64,000 bases of DNA from Branchiostoma floridae (Eukaryota > Chordata > Leptocardii > Amphioxiformes > Branchiostomatidae): NCBI RefSeq assembly GCF_000003815.2, contig NC_049987.1, forward strand, positions 16,820,564-16,884,563. The letters are read 5' to 3'. Positions 43,887 through 54,199 of the stretch are shown piece after piece (position 1 is the stretch's first letter; each line of letters opens with the position of its first letter). Position numbers and translations under genes: made by a program. Below the pieces are notes generated by a model, which made no database searches, was not told the origin of the DNA, and saw nothing but the letters and a program-made list of their open reading frames with translations.

Positions 43887-44160
43887 GTAACTAGTACTGT
43901 TTTTAATTTGTTAATAGTTACATGTATCAAGTTGAAAGAAAAAAATGTGGGACAGATAACGGATATGCTAGTATTTGCTTAGCTATAGTAAGGTTCGTTA
44001 CTCTTACTGTTGGAAGTTATTCAGGGCATATAATATGAAATTGATCTGCGCGAGAATGTAATGAACTGACATACGTTGGTAACGTTATGATACTTATATT
44101 ATTATTCTATAATCAGCTGAAAGGATCCGACTTTAGTCTTAGCGTTTTTACAACCTTTGG

Positions 44161-45010
44161 TACACATCTGCGGTGGTGATCACTCCTGAAGGTGAAACGG
44201 ATGCTTTCAGCATTAATACCGGAGTCCTTCAGGGTGACCCTTTAGCCCCGTTCCTCTTTATCATTTGTCTCGACTACGCACTACAGTCTTCTATATCCGA
44301 CACAGAAGGGCTAACCCTTAGCCGGCGAAGGAGTCGACGACACCGAGCTGAAACCCTTGCTGACCTAGATTTTGCTGATGATATTGCAAACACGATAGAA
44401 CTCGTACAAAATCTTACCAAAGTGGAAACGCCATGTAAAAAAGTCGGCTTATATCTAAATGCTTCGAAGACAAAGTACATGCATTTAAATCCAACGACTG
44501 GCAGTTTACTTTGGGCCTTTGACGGTTCAGAAATCGAATGTGTCTCTGATTTTAAATACCTAGGCGGTTACTCCTATAGCGTTCATGACATGGATGTTAG
44601 GATCGCTCAGGAATGGAGTGCCTTTCATTATCTACGTAAAATTTCGAAAGCTCCCATTAGAAAACAAACGAAGACAATATTGTGTAAAGCATTGTATTGA
44701 AGCTATTCTATTGTATGGTTCAGAATCATGGGTAATGAACACGTCACGCACCAAAAAAACTTGATGGTACTTATACGGGTAGTGTATGATACATCATGGT
44801 GGAAACACATTAAAGATAGTCAATTATATGGATCTTACCAAATGTTCTGGACACCTGTTTTCGCTAAGAAACGTGTTGGTTGCCCAAGGCTAACTTTGAA
44901 GAACCTTGTTGAGTTAGAAACTGGATTAGACGGTCCGGAACTCCTCGAAACGATAAATGACAGACTTTACTGGAAGTCAAACTTCACTTGCTGCACCTCA
45001 TAGAGAATGA
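44161..45010 (+). mobile_element. 5'-truncated LINE: reverse-transcriptase fragment, frameshifted
   Basis: Frame 44173-44700 has the RT signatures TGVLQGDPLAPFLFIICLDY (residues about 17-36), the catalytic-type LADLDFADDIA (FADD) near 63-73, and NASKTKYM and FKYLGGY of the thumb region. The reading continues in another frame near 44728-45003 (TSWWKHIKDSQLYG, KRVGCPRLTL), so there is at least one frameshift near 44697. The 3' end is GACAAATGATGATGATGA, a LINE-type short-repeat tail. It is a non-LTR retrotransposon remnant, inactive, lying exactly between the two segmental duplicates. Confidence 0.85.
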
Positions 45011-45504
45011 CAAATGATGATGATGAAACAAACTGGTGTCAGCCCCCCCCCCTTCCGAAACCTGATTCAGACAACGAAATCTAGAGGGTTCTAAAGTCTA
45101 CACATTGTGAACTGAGATCTACATATGGGGACTCTACTATGCATGTGCAGGTGCTATCTACAACGTTAAATGTTGATGACAAAGCACAATTCGAGCCACT
45201 TGTTGGAACTTGTATGTACATTGGACTGGTGCCCAGGTCCAAGGGTTTCGTAATGCCTATTGTGTAACGTTATATAAATAAGACAGAGTGGGACATATGT
45301 AAATATTACTAAATGCTATATCCTAGTGTCAGTGTCATCATGACAAGGATAATAATAATATGGCTATACATGTGCTTACATCAATTTAGTATTACTTGTT
45401 GCATGGTACAAACACAAGAAGGAGTAATACAGGGGACGTCGGCAACATTGTCGGCACTTGAAAGACCCAAAACATCAATAAAAGGCCCGGTCCGTGTACC
45501 TCTC

Positions 45505-45617
45505 GCGGAAAGTCCAAATGTATTTTTAGCCCGGGGATTTTTCTGACGAGCTGTGAGATTGTTTGTAACACCGTGGTTGGTCCAAACAGATCAGGTGACT
45601 TGTTTTCACCAATGAGG
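45505..45617 (+). promoter_or_regulatory. Shared promoter module, copy 2 (death-domain gene 1)
   Basis: GCGGAAAGTCCAAATGTATT, CCGGGGATTTTTCTGACG, CCGTGGTTGGTCC, GATCAGGTGACTTG and CACCAATGAGG (CCAAT 45609-45613). The CAGGTG is an E-box. GGGGATTTTTC is a weak kappa-B-like match. A TATA-like ATAAAAG lies at 45478-45484, upstream of the module. Exon 1 ends at 45736 (CTCCCG-GTAAGAC), non-coding. Confidence 0.75.
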
Positions 45618-45859
45618 GACAATGTAAGTGATGTCATAGCATAGCAAGGTGAGCAGGTACACAAAGGCATCGATCGCCCAGATATCACTTCCCAACTCAG
45701 TCACAGGGGAACGGGCGGATCTTAACTGATCTCCCGGTAAGACACTAACTAAGACATGGTAAAAAGAGTAAATCTCCGGTATTACATGATTGTTCAACAA
45801 CAACGTCTTCTGTCGCCGTCAAGTCGATGCTTCACACACCTTTTATCTCTAATTTCCAG

Positions 45860-45952
45860 GTAGTGAATCTACTCTTGCATCGCAGTTTGCAGTACACTGG
45901 GTTACCGTTCGTCGCGAGGCTTTCGTAGGAGACATCCCGGGCTACAGCTACA
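45860..45952 (+). other. Death-domain gene 1, exon 2 (probably 5' UTR, frame open)
   Basis: Acceptor AATTTCCAG, donor TACA-GTAAGT, 93 bases (2 + 90 + 1), frame SESTLASQFAVHWVTVRREA and on to GYSY. It joins in frame and phase to exon 3, and exon 3 to exon 4, yet has no ATG; exon 1 has a stop in that frame. It may be an ancestral coding exon now in the 5' UTR. Confidence 0.5.
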
Positions 45953-46639
45953 GTAAGTTGAAAGTAAAATGTAGGATAAATGGCGGATATGCTAGTGTTT
46001 GCTTAGCTACGATGAGGCCCGATGATACTGTTGCAAATCATTCAGAGCATATCACATGAGATTGATTTGCTCAAGATTGTAAGGAACTGACATATTTTGG
46101 TAACCTTACGATACTTAAGTCTACAAACAGCTGAAAGGATCCGAATTAGTCTTAATGTTTTACGCCTGTTTTTGCAACACATCTAGTGTTATAATTTTTA
46201 CGCTGCCCCAACCCCCTATCCTCAGGCACACTCCCCTACATTGCTATATTTGCCTGCGGTCTCTCTCGTCGGTATATCTCCTAGGAGATCCTAGGAGGAG
46301 GCAAATTGTTCTTGTTTTTGGAAAAATGCAATACGCAGTTTATTTCAAACAATATTTATCTCTACCTGGCCGCGCGGGAAGGTGGGTAAACACTCCCGTC
46401 AACCCTTGCGCGGAACTCCCCGGAAATCTAAAAATACTTTTGTTTACTCTTAGGCCTGGTATTCGGGACCTCTGAACTGCTGTGACTATTTTGTCAACAT
46501 TCTGCTGCCGCCAAAAGCACCAGGTGAGGGGTTCAATTGCTCCGGCCATTTGATTTCATATTATTTTTATCGTTTGCTATGAAGTAAGCTCACACTGTAG
46601 TATGACTGTACAAAATGTTCGTATTTGTCCGAATTTCCT

Positions 46640-47290
46640 CATTTATTTATTTATTGATCTCAAAACATGTGGGTAGCCCCTTCAACTTGTTTGAAGTTGA
46701 TTTCCAAGGGGGCCCACTACATAAATAACAAAAACGAAACGTGTTACATTCAGTAAGACAACCAGAGGACAACAAACAAAATATACAAATAAACCGATGC
46801 GTCTTTACCAAGAACAGTTGTCGAGGTCAACAAAAAACGTCAACGGTGGAGGTCAGAGGTCCATGTGCGCAGGAGTGTGTCTTAGGGCAGCTTTAAACTG
46901 CCGTAGAGTTGGTGCATGTCTTATGTCCGCCGAAAGGGTATTGTAATATGTTGCTCCTCTGTATGCAAATGTGCGGTGGCCAGCTGTGTTTGTGTAATTG
47001 GGTTTATGGAGCAAAGAGGCTTGTCTGGTGTTATGGCTGTGTAACAGGTGGTTGTGTACAAAGGTGGTATCCAGGTATGTCGGGACAAGCCCGTTGATAC
47101 ATTTAAAGACCATCACACACATGTGTTCCTTTCTCCGCTGCGTAAGATACTTCCAGTTGAGTCTGCTGTGTAGGTCTTGGACACTGGATCGTCGCTTCAT
47201 TTGTAGGATGACCCTGGCAGCTCGATTTTGAAGAACCTGAAGTTGTCTCACCTCACTCCACCAAGGTGAAGAAATGGCTATCTGGTTGGG
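46640..47290 (-). mobile_element. 3' end of a CR1/L2-like LINE, minus strand
   Basis: The frame 47251-46853 reads LQVLQNRAARVILQMKRRSS, then LNWKYLTQRRKEHMCVMVFK, GLVPTYL, HNTRQA, FAYRGATYYNTLSADIRHAP and LRQFKAALR. That is the conserved C-terminal end of the ORF2 of CR1/L2/jockey-like LINEs. Its 3' UTR follows toward 46640 and ends in (ATAAATAA)n at about 46636-46655. It is 5'-truncated, inside intron 2 of death-domain gene 1 and opposite to it. Confidence 0.85.
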
Positions 47291-47718
47291 AGGTAAAATG
47301 CAATAGAAGGAGACTTAGCCTCCATACCGTGCCCTAGACACAGTGTATAACAACCCACTGCCTCTACGGCCGCAAAAAGGCTATGGGATTACTTTAACCT
47401 TATTACCTATTTACATATCCTCTCTGAAACGACGCCCATTTCCTAACATGCACTTCACACGTCTAACGACGAAATGCTTATTGACGAATTCAAACTTTCA
47501 AACATTATGGGATTGTATCCAACAAGATACTTATAGTTACCCAAATTGCAAAATACAACACTGTACAATAAACATATAGACAATAGCAAATACTTAACCC
47601 TAAAAGCTGCCGTGTCTAAAATACGTTTAGGTGTAGTCTTGCTATTGCCTACTATTGACAATTAACTAACAAGGATTGTCAGTTCTGTCCACGTATTTTA
47701 CAACACTATTGCCAACAG

Positions 47719-47817
47719 AAGATCCATCCATCTTGAGTGGAGATAACGACGGCACCAGCCTGGATACTACGCTGAGGCTGCTTCTACTGTTCAGCTACAA
47801 GCACAGGAAAAGGAAAA
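47719..47817 (+). other. Death-domain gene 1, exon 3 (open frame, no ATG)
   Basis: Acceptor GCCAACAG, donor AAAA-GTAAGA, 99 bases (2 + 96 + 1). It reads DPSILSGDNDGTSLDTTLRL, then LLLFSYKHRKRK. The residual base plus TC of exon 4 gives Ile, leading directly into SS-MDRIVTEEELDY. A similar TSILGTLSRLLGSCNHRN end exists in gene 2 exon 3, which suggests homologous exons. Coding status depends on an upstream start not found. Confidence 0.5.
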
Positions 47818-48107
47818 GTAAGACGGACTGCTTTAATGTCGGCAAATAGCCAGTACATGTTTGTATTTGCACAACTCGCTTGATGGAAGACTTATGATCA
47901 ATACCCAGTTTTGCAAGATTAAATAATTATATATAAATAGTCTTCTCGCTGTACTGATTACGAGTTTTTGCGACTACGGCCTATTCCTCACATCATTTTA
48001 GTTTAAAAAATGTTTTCAGTCAAAAAACCGTGTGAACTAATTTACACGTGATAATGGTTGTCACAATAATATCGGATTATTACTAGTATAAGCACTCAGC
48101 TATCACA

Positions 48108-48800
48108 TTAATTCACAAGTAAGAGGAAAGTATTGTGTCTACTAGTGAAATTATGTAATAGCACCCTCTATCACATTAATTCAATAGTAAGAGAAATAAA
48201 TCCAATACTAGTGAAATAATGTGATAGCACCCCTCTATCACATTAATTCAATAGTAAGAGGAAAATATTGTGTCTACTAGTGAAATAATGTGATAGCGCC
48301 CCTCTATCACATACTAGTGAAATAATGTGATAGCACCCCTCTATCACATTAATTCACTAGAAAGGGGAAGGAAATTATTCTACTAGTGAAATAATGAGAT
48401 AGCACCCCTCTATCACATTAATTCACTAGTAAGAGGAAAACAAAGTGTCTGCTAGTGAAATAATGTGATAGCACCCCACTATTAGATGAATTCATTAGAA
48501 AGGGGAAGAAAATGATTCTACTAGTGAAATAATGTGGTAGCACCCATCTATCACATTAGTTCACTAGTAAGAGGGAAAAGATTGTGTCTACTAGTGAAAT
48601 AATGTGATAGCACCCCTCTGTCACATTAATTCACTAGAAAGGGGAAGAAAAATGATTCTACTAGAGAAATAATGTTATGGCACCCCTCTATCATATTAAT
48701 TCAACAGTAAGAGGGAATTATTGTGTCTACTAGTGAAAAATTGTGATAGTACCCTCTATCACATTAATTCAATAGTAAGAGAAAATGTGTCTACTAGTGA
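48108..48800. repeat. Minisatellite of about ten hairpin units (TACTAGTGAAATAATGTGATAG)
   Basis: Units of 35-72 bp, mostly 63-72, each shaped as ACTAGTGAAATAATGTGATAG, a short CACCCCT loop and CTATCACATTAATTCACTAG. These form a ~20-bp stem with few mismatches. About ten copies tile the last intron of death-domain gene 1. Confidence 0.88.
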
Positions 48801-48965
48801 AAATGTAATATTTATGTTGATAACGCAAAACATGTTAACATAACTTTTTCAACTATTACTTTTTCTGACCTAAAATATTATTCATAACTAAATAAATATG
48901 ATAAATAATCAAGTCTTTTGCGCAGGCAGCTTGACACGTTAAGTGAAAACATGTATTTTTTTCAG

Positions 48966-49402
48966 TCTCCTCCATGGATAGAATTGTGACAGAAGAAGAG
49001 CTGGACTACGTGGCCGACAACGTCTCACCGTTTCAGTCAAGGCGCCTGCTGCGTAAGCTGGGCCTGAAGGACGTCACTATAGACCAGGTGTTCTACAACT
49101 TCGAGAAAAGTCCAGAACAGCTCTACCAAGGTCTACGAAAGTGTAAGGAAAAGAAAGGGCGTAGTTTCACTCTCGATGAGCTTGTAAACGCCCTTAAGTG
49201 CACCCGTAGGACAGATTTGGCAGAAGAGCTACTCTTTGGGGTGACCATGAGTAGCGGAGAAGATGCAAAGCTAATTCAGTCCCGTGTCATTCAGAAAAAG
49301 TTCGCGAAAATTGGAGATGGCAAACTCAGACGTCAAGTGCAACAATCTTTTGGGATTGTTAAGGACATCTTTACAACGATCTTGCAAAAGATCTTGAAAT
49401 AA
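48966..49402 (+). CDS. Death-domain protein 1, coding exon 4
   Basis: A small death-fold protein, probably a cytoplasmic adaptor in apoptosis or innate immunity (function inferred from fold only). ATG at 48974, stop TAA at 49400-49402, 142 aa. The exon opens at 48966 after TTTTTTCAG. Residues 8-87 form a six-helix death domain: EELDYVADNV (helix 1), RRLLRKLGLKDVTIDQVF (helices 2-3 with the LGL turn), QLYQGLRKCKEKKGR (helix 4, cf. canonical LLxxWxxxxG), FTLDELVNALK (helix 5) and RRTDLAEEL (helix 6). The C-terminal tail has EDAKLIQS (96-103). No other domain. Start ATG is the first in the exon but the frame is open into upstream exons, so a longer N-terminus cannot be excluded. Confidence 0.87.
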
Positions 49403-50090
49403 CGAAGATGACCCCTATCTAGTGTGATATCTTGACTGACAACTACATTCCATTTGTATGTATCAAATGGAAGGTATAGCCAATGGTTACAGTTTTCACG
49501 TGGACACGGACTGAAGCAAACATTTTCTCTATAAACTACATTGCCTTCACTACCTGATCTGTCATCAACGTATCTGTCAAGGGTAGATATGTTTAGACGG
49601 ATCAAATACTGAAGGCAATGTTCCCTATGCCCCTAAACCGTACTCTCCAAACAGGCCTTTTTTCGTACGTCTTTTTTCACAAACCGAAAACCGATCTCTG
49701 CTTGAAGAGTATATAACTCCCACTGTCATGGATGTGCCAGTGGCAAGCACTTTTGATGTCATCAGAGCAACACGCCCTTCTCACGAAGACAATTCAGACT
49801 ATGATATTTCTAGTGTAAGCTCATTGACATCTAATATTATTTGGGAATATTGCTAGCACTGTTGACTGAATAGGGCTCCTTTGAAGTTTTGTATGGCCAT
49901 GGGGCAACTGTTAGCAGGGAAGATGCTGATAAAACATCAGCCATCAGGGACGGCAGCGGAGTGATTTACATTCTTATCATACCAGCTGCAGAAAACTAGA
50001 ATTTTAAAGGAGCTACATTTCAGTCAATGTGCTTGGGATAGTGCTTCTCATATTCCTTTCATGTCTGGTCAAGCTTACGTTTATGAACTT
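49403..50090 (+). other. 3' UTR-like sequence of death-domain gene 1
   Basis: AACGAAGATGACCCCTATCT, then GTGATATCTTGACTG...TTCCATTTGTA, recurs after gene 2 (55692 on), so the duplication includes the 3' UTR. No AATAAA seen close by. Confidence 0.55.
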
Positions 50091-50092
50091 GC

Positions 50093-50416
50093 TTCAGACA
50101 AAGGAGCAATACTTAAGGAAAACTCTCTTGCTCTAAACAAAGGAGCAATACTTAAAATCAAAACCCTCTTGCTCTAAACAAAGGAGCAATACTAAGTCAA
50201 TACTCTCTTGCTCTAAACAAAGGAGCAATACTTAAGGAAAAAACCCTCTTGCTCTAAACAAAGGAGCAATACTTAAGGAAAAAAACCTCTTGCTCTAAAC
50301 AAAGGAGCAATACTTGAATCAAAACCCTCTTGCTCTAAACAAAGGAGCAATACTAAGTCAATACTCTCTTGCTCTAAACAAAGGAGCAATACTTAAGGAA
50401 AAAACCCTCTTGCTCT
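50093..50416 (+). repeat. ~40-bp tandem repeat TTGCTCTAAACAAAGGAGCAA, eight units
   Basis: Units read CTTGCTCTAAACAAAGGAGC, then AATACTTAAGGAAAAAACCCT with small variants. TTGCTC...GAGCAA is an inner inverted repeat. It looks CRISPR-like, but the spacers are near-identical and the genome is eukaryotic. Confidence 0.9.
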
Positions 50417-51070
50417 TAACGGTGAGCTACAGCATCATCAGCATCCATAGCTTTTCACTGGATAAAAGCTATGTATGCTGATTGTGTATGTAGAGATTCA
50501 CTTCAGAGTCTGTTAAGGAAAATGTATTTTCGTTGGTCCAAGTTTCGAGAACTGAACCCACCGGCCTTCAGTCGGTCGTTATTATCGCGCTAGATAGGAT
50601 AAGGAGGCAGCACGGCTTTTGTATTACTTACTCGTCACTTCTGCTTGGGAGAGCAGAGCGACACTCAAACATTAATTGTCCGACAGTGGCTTTCAACACC
50701 CTGTTACAGGTTGGTAGATGACTGGATAACAAAGTTCTTTGTTGCATATCCAAGTATTTATACCTATCCAACGTTTCTGTGACGATCTGTTACCTTCCTC
50801 AGGGAAATGCTGCCTGGCTCTTCTTCGCCATGCACAAATGTGTCACTACTGTAGCGTGCAGAATGCGGTCCCTGACATGACTAAGTTCGTATCGCCCCTC
50901 ATCACGGTTCTACTCCAGTCACGAGACATCATCGCCCCCTAGCGAGACACGTCAGTGATGAGCAGACCAGATCCAACGTAGACAAGTGACAACATACTGA
51001 GATGGGGTAAATCTGCCCCTGAAAAGAAGGCCGTCCTCGCCATACAACAACGATCTCCTCCTGGCCTGGG

Positions 51071-51205
51071 GATCGTTGGTCCGACAACGAACTCCAGGTC
51101 CTGGCCTGGAGATCGTTGGTCCGACAACGAACTCCAGGTCCTGGCCTGGAGATCGTTGGTCCGACAACGAACTCCAGGATCGTTGGTCCGACAACGAACT
51201 CCAGG
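51071..51205 (+). repeat. 40-bp tandem repeat with CGTTGGTCCGACAACG core
   Basis: Three 40-bp units (51071, 51111, 51151) and a final 26-bp one (51177). Each has the near-perfect palindrome CGTTGGTCCGACAACG. The minus-strand frames through it are artefacts. Confidence 0.9.
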
Positions 51206-51618
51206 GGGCCAACGAGACAACCCATCACCGGAGTTGGAGCGTCAGGATGATCATGATGAGGGGGATACAGACTTAGTCATGTTTGCGACCCCATTCTCCA
51301 TATGACAGCAGCGACACCTAGCTGCACTGCGCGAAGGAAAACAGACAGGTTTGACGTGAAGGAGGTGACAGACGGTTACCGACATGTCGGCAAGGTATTA
51401 TACATGTTGCTGGCATGTGGCGAATGGGGTGGCACATATGTCAAGGCAAGACTGGCCGGCATCATGCGCAAAGTGTAGCTTGGTGTCGCTCGAGGAATTG
51501 TCAGAATGGGGTCGCAAAGATGAATGAGTCTGTATCAAGCCGCTGATGATCTTCATGACGCTCTAACTGTGCGGATGAGATGTCTCGTCTGCCTCCGGAC
51601 GTTCGCTGTTATACCAAA

Positions 51619-51718
51619 NNNNNNNNNNNNNNNNNNNNNNNNNNNNNNNNNNNNNNNNNNNNNNNNNNNNNNNNNNNNNNNNNNNNNNNNNNNNNNNNNN
51701 NNNNNNNNNNNNNNNNNN
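51619..51718. other. Assembly gap (100 N)
   Basis: Exactly 100 Ns, a conventional placeholder for a gap of unknown size. The sequence just right of it (51719-51780) is an inverted repeat, ATGTTGCCGGC...GCCAGCAACAT, plausibly the reason assembly failed. Confidence 0.97.
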
Positions 51719-51780
51719 ATGTTGCCGGCCTGTGTCGTGTTCGTTAGTCCGGAAACGAACTCGACACATGCCAGCAACAT
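51719..51780. repeat. Long hairpin at the gap edge
   Basis: ATGTTGCCGGCCTGTGTCGTGTTCGT... pairs with ...ACGAACTCGACACATGCCAGCAACAT, a stem of about 27 bp with few mismatches. The loop AGTCCGGAA resembles the GGTCCGAC core of the 40-bp repeat. Confidence 0.8.
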
Positions 51781-51849
51781 GTATAAACTTTACATTGGGA
51801 ATGCACGAAGAAATATAATTTTGTGAGACAATTGGAGTAGGTATATAAT

Positions 51850-53390
51850 AGAAGCTGCTGTCTGCCTCCATACAGAGCCTCACGTCCAAGAGACGATGTA
51901 GGCTCGACATGTGTACATATTCATTTATATAGGAATTAGATATAGCATTAAAAAGTAGCAAGCTGTGTGTTTTGGTAGTACTAGTAATAAGAAGTATATT
52001 AAGATAAGTTTCTAAGAGTTTGGTTGATACCACGTTTGTTGACTACATCTTATGGAAATGTATACAGATTGTAAACTGTTTCTACTTTCTCAATAGTTTA
52101 CATACTCTGCATTTATAAAATGAGACATTGTATTACTAGATTATTAAGAGTATTGCAATTAATAATATAAGTAAACTTACATATTGTCAGTGCCCTGTTG
52201 AGATGGGTATGTAAGTCCATATACAGGATGCGCAGAGAAAAGTCTAATAATTGTGATATCAAGAGAAAATGCATGACAACGAGTATTATATGCAGAGAAA
52301 TACATCTAAGTCTACGTTTTAAGATGTTTTCTAATTAAGCCTTGTTGAGATGGCTTTGTAAGTTTATATAACATATGGTAATGATGACTACCAATATGAT
52401 GATTATGATGACTAACGTTTGTGATGTACATGTATCATATGCAGAGGAATACTTAAAAATAAAATGTACATTATTGTATAAGCCATATTGAGATGGCTCT
52501 GTAACTTTATATACAGGACATATCAATTATGATATGTAGAGAAATGACTATCAATTGTAACATGCAGAGAAGATACTTAAAAAGTATGATATGTACAGAG
52601 AAACACCATTAAGTAAAATGTGATTTTTCCTGACTACATACCAATTATGATAGCACTGAAATGAAGATATGTTGTTACATTCAACTATATTCTGAAGTTT
52701 TCTTTGATGTGTCTATAATGTGTTGCTTGTAGGTGCAAATAAAGCTTTGATAAAACTCATTCCTTTGTATTTTTTTTTAATTTCAGAAAGTTGTCTAGTA
52801 CGCGTCTAAATTTGTGAGGCAGGTTTGTGAAACGAAGATGAAAATGTTATATGATGATGACAAAAATATTTTGCTATGCTACGTGCTACACAGTAAATAT
52901 AACTGGCGAAGTAAAACCTTCAAAACTAGAAAGGCAACATTTTCAAGAAAACGCAGGACGTTTCCCTCCCAGTAATTTGCCCTTTTTCAAGCTACTCACA
53001 CACAATACTATATTATTAGCCTCGCCACTGAGGCGTCGCCAAAAATAGCAAAAGAGGAAAGAAGAAGAACACACCAGGTTAAAACAATGTTTCTCTACGG
53101 GAAAGATATTAAAGTACTCGCTATCAAACATAAAAACAGAATTCGCTGGCATAGAAGATAGAGAAGGAAACAGAAAATCAGCACACAAATCAATGCCAAC
53201 TCCTTCCACCAAACACCTCCACCTCACACACAAAGTAACGTATTCCATAGATTCCTGGGAAAATTGTAGAAATTGGACGAATGGTATAGGGTCTATGATA
53301 TCGTCGAAACATTTGGGGAGGTTGTGTTGATTTTGGTCATTACTTCATAACTTTTCTTTAATGGTTAACATTGCCAAATATTACAACGTA
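51850..53390. other. Repeat-like and unique sequence downstream of gene 1
   Basis: TGTCTGCCTCCATACAGAGC at 51859 matches 57020 after gene 2. Segments GTTGAGATGG...GTAAGT.TATATA recur near 52197, 52343 and 52487. GTGCAAATAAAGCTTTGATAAAA near 52733 looks like a poly(A)-bearing 3' end. No coding exon recognised. Confidence 0.45.
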
Positions 53391-53415
53391 ACGGAGGCAG
53401 GCTGTCAGCACTCGA

Positions 53416-53600
53416 TTTCAAGTGCGGGAGAATTGTCGTCACTTGTTTTCCAGTGCGGAAGGTACTCTCAGCACTCGGTTTCCAGTGCCGATTCGGAGTT
53501 TTCCAGTGCTGAAGTCGTGTCACCACTGGACACCTAGTGCGGACGTTACTTCGGCACAAGACTTCCAGTGCGGAAGGCACCTTCCGCACTGGACACCGAG
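53416..53600. repeat. CCAGTGCGGAAGG repeat with perfect hairpin
   Basis: CAGTGC(G/C/T)GA recurs about six times with irregular spacing of 20-33 bp. CCAGTGCGGAAGG and CCTTCCGCACTGG form a perfect 13-bp stem at 53565-53592. It sits about 110 bp upstream of promoter module 3. Confidence 0.8.
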
Positions 53601-53701
53601 TGCTGAGAGAGGAACCCGTGACTTCGGTAGTTTTGCTGATATGCTATTGGGCCTATAGTAGGCCATGAAAGTACGATTTGCAATCTACGAAGCCCTTTGT
53701 T

Positions 53702-53812
53702 GCGGGAAGTCCAAATGTATTTTTATCCCGGGGATTTTTCTGACGTACTGTGTGAGCCGTCGTGTCAAGCTGTGGTTGGTTCCATGCAGATCAGGTGACT
53801 TGTAACCAATAA
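53702..53812 (+). promoter_or_regulatory. Shared promoter module, copy 3 (death-domain gene 2)
   Basis: GCGGGAAGTCCAAATGTATT, CCCGGGGATTTTTCTGACGT, GCTGTGGTTGGTTCC (also a RUNX-type TGTGGTT), AGATCAGGTGACTTG and AACCAATAAGAG (CCAAT 53806-53810). Exon 1 ends at 53911 (GTAAGAC donor). Confidence 0.75.
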
Positions 53813-54055
53813 GAGTCACTGCCACGGGTGTGGTATATCAAGGTCCTACGCAAAGGGTTTAGCGCTGGATAGGCCTGCCGTACAGAGCTCGAGGGTGTGT
53901 CGTATCTAACGGTAAGACAGAAAATTGTTGTTACAATCTCTTGGGAATTGTGTATCACTTGATTGATAGGGTCACTGGTGTTCAAACATTATCTATCTTC
54001 ACTACGTATTTTACCACCGTCCGGTGTCTTAATCCTTTTTTCCCCAAATTTCCAG

Positions 54056-54199
54056 ACAGTTCGTCACTCGGGCGTAAGATCTGTGGACTACAGTACAGTA
54101 CGGTACCCGTACTGTTTTCTTTTTAAGGACAACGAAGGCTTTCTCTACGTACACCACAATCGATCACTGGATGTACTATAAAGGCGCAGAACAAAACAG
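54056..54199 (+). other. Death-domain gene 2, exon 2 (non-coding or vestigial)
   Basis: Acceptor AAATTTCCAG, donor AACAG-GTAAGA. The frame homologous to copies 1-2 reads SSSLGRKICG...QYSTVPVLFSF then stops, so it is likely 5' UTR. Confidence 0.45.

Larger units (their letters stand above)
42943..44160 (+). repeat. Segmental duplication copy 1 (promoter plus 5' exons of a lost death-domain gene)
   Basis: Collinear with 45026-46180 over about 1.2 kb. Shared landmarks are AACAAACTGGTGTCAG, GTCTACACATTGTGAACTGA, the promoter module, the exon 1 donor, exon 2 and CAGCTGAAAGGATCCGA. Downstream of the duplication, copy 1 has a LINE fragment instead of the later exons. Confidence 0.88.
45026..46180 (+). 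repeat. Segmental duplication copy 2
   Basis: The partner of 42943-44160. This copy retains downstream exons and so is the functional locus. Differences are scattered substitutions and small indels. Confidence 0.88.

Noticed and set aside
43709..43930. Minus-strand 73-codon frame over the duplicated exon
   Set aside because: Not open in the duplicate at 45.9 kb and antisense to a better-supported exon.
44173..45003. Functional reverse-transcriptase gene
   Set aside because: 5'-truncated before the palm's start, frameshifted near 44697 and missing the endonuclease.
50093..50416. CRISPR-like array
   Set aside because: Eukaryotic context, near-identical spacers and no cas genes; it is a minisatellite.
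50929..51228. Overlapping minus-strand frames VRCRTNDLQ...
   Set aside because: Three frames of one 40-bp tandem repeat are all open because the unit lacks stops; no domain.
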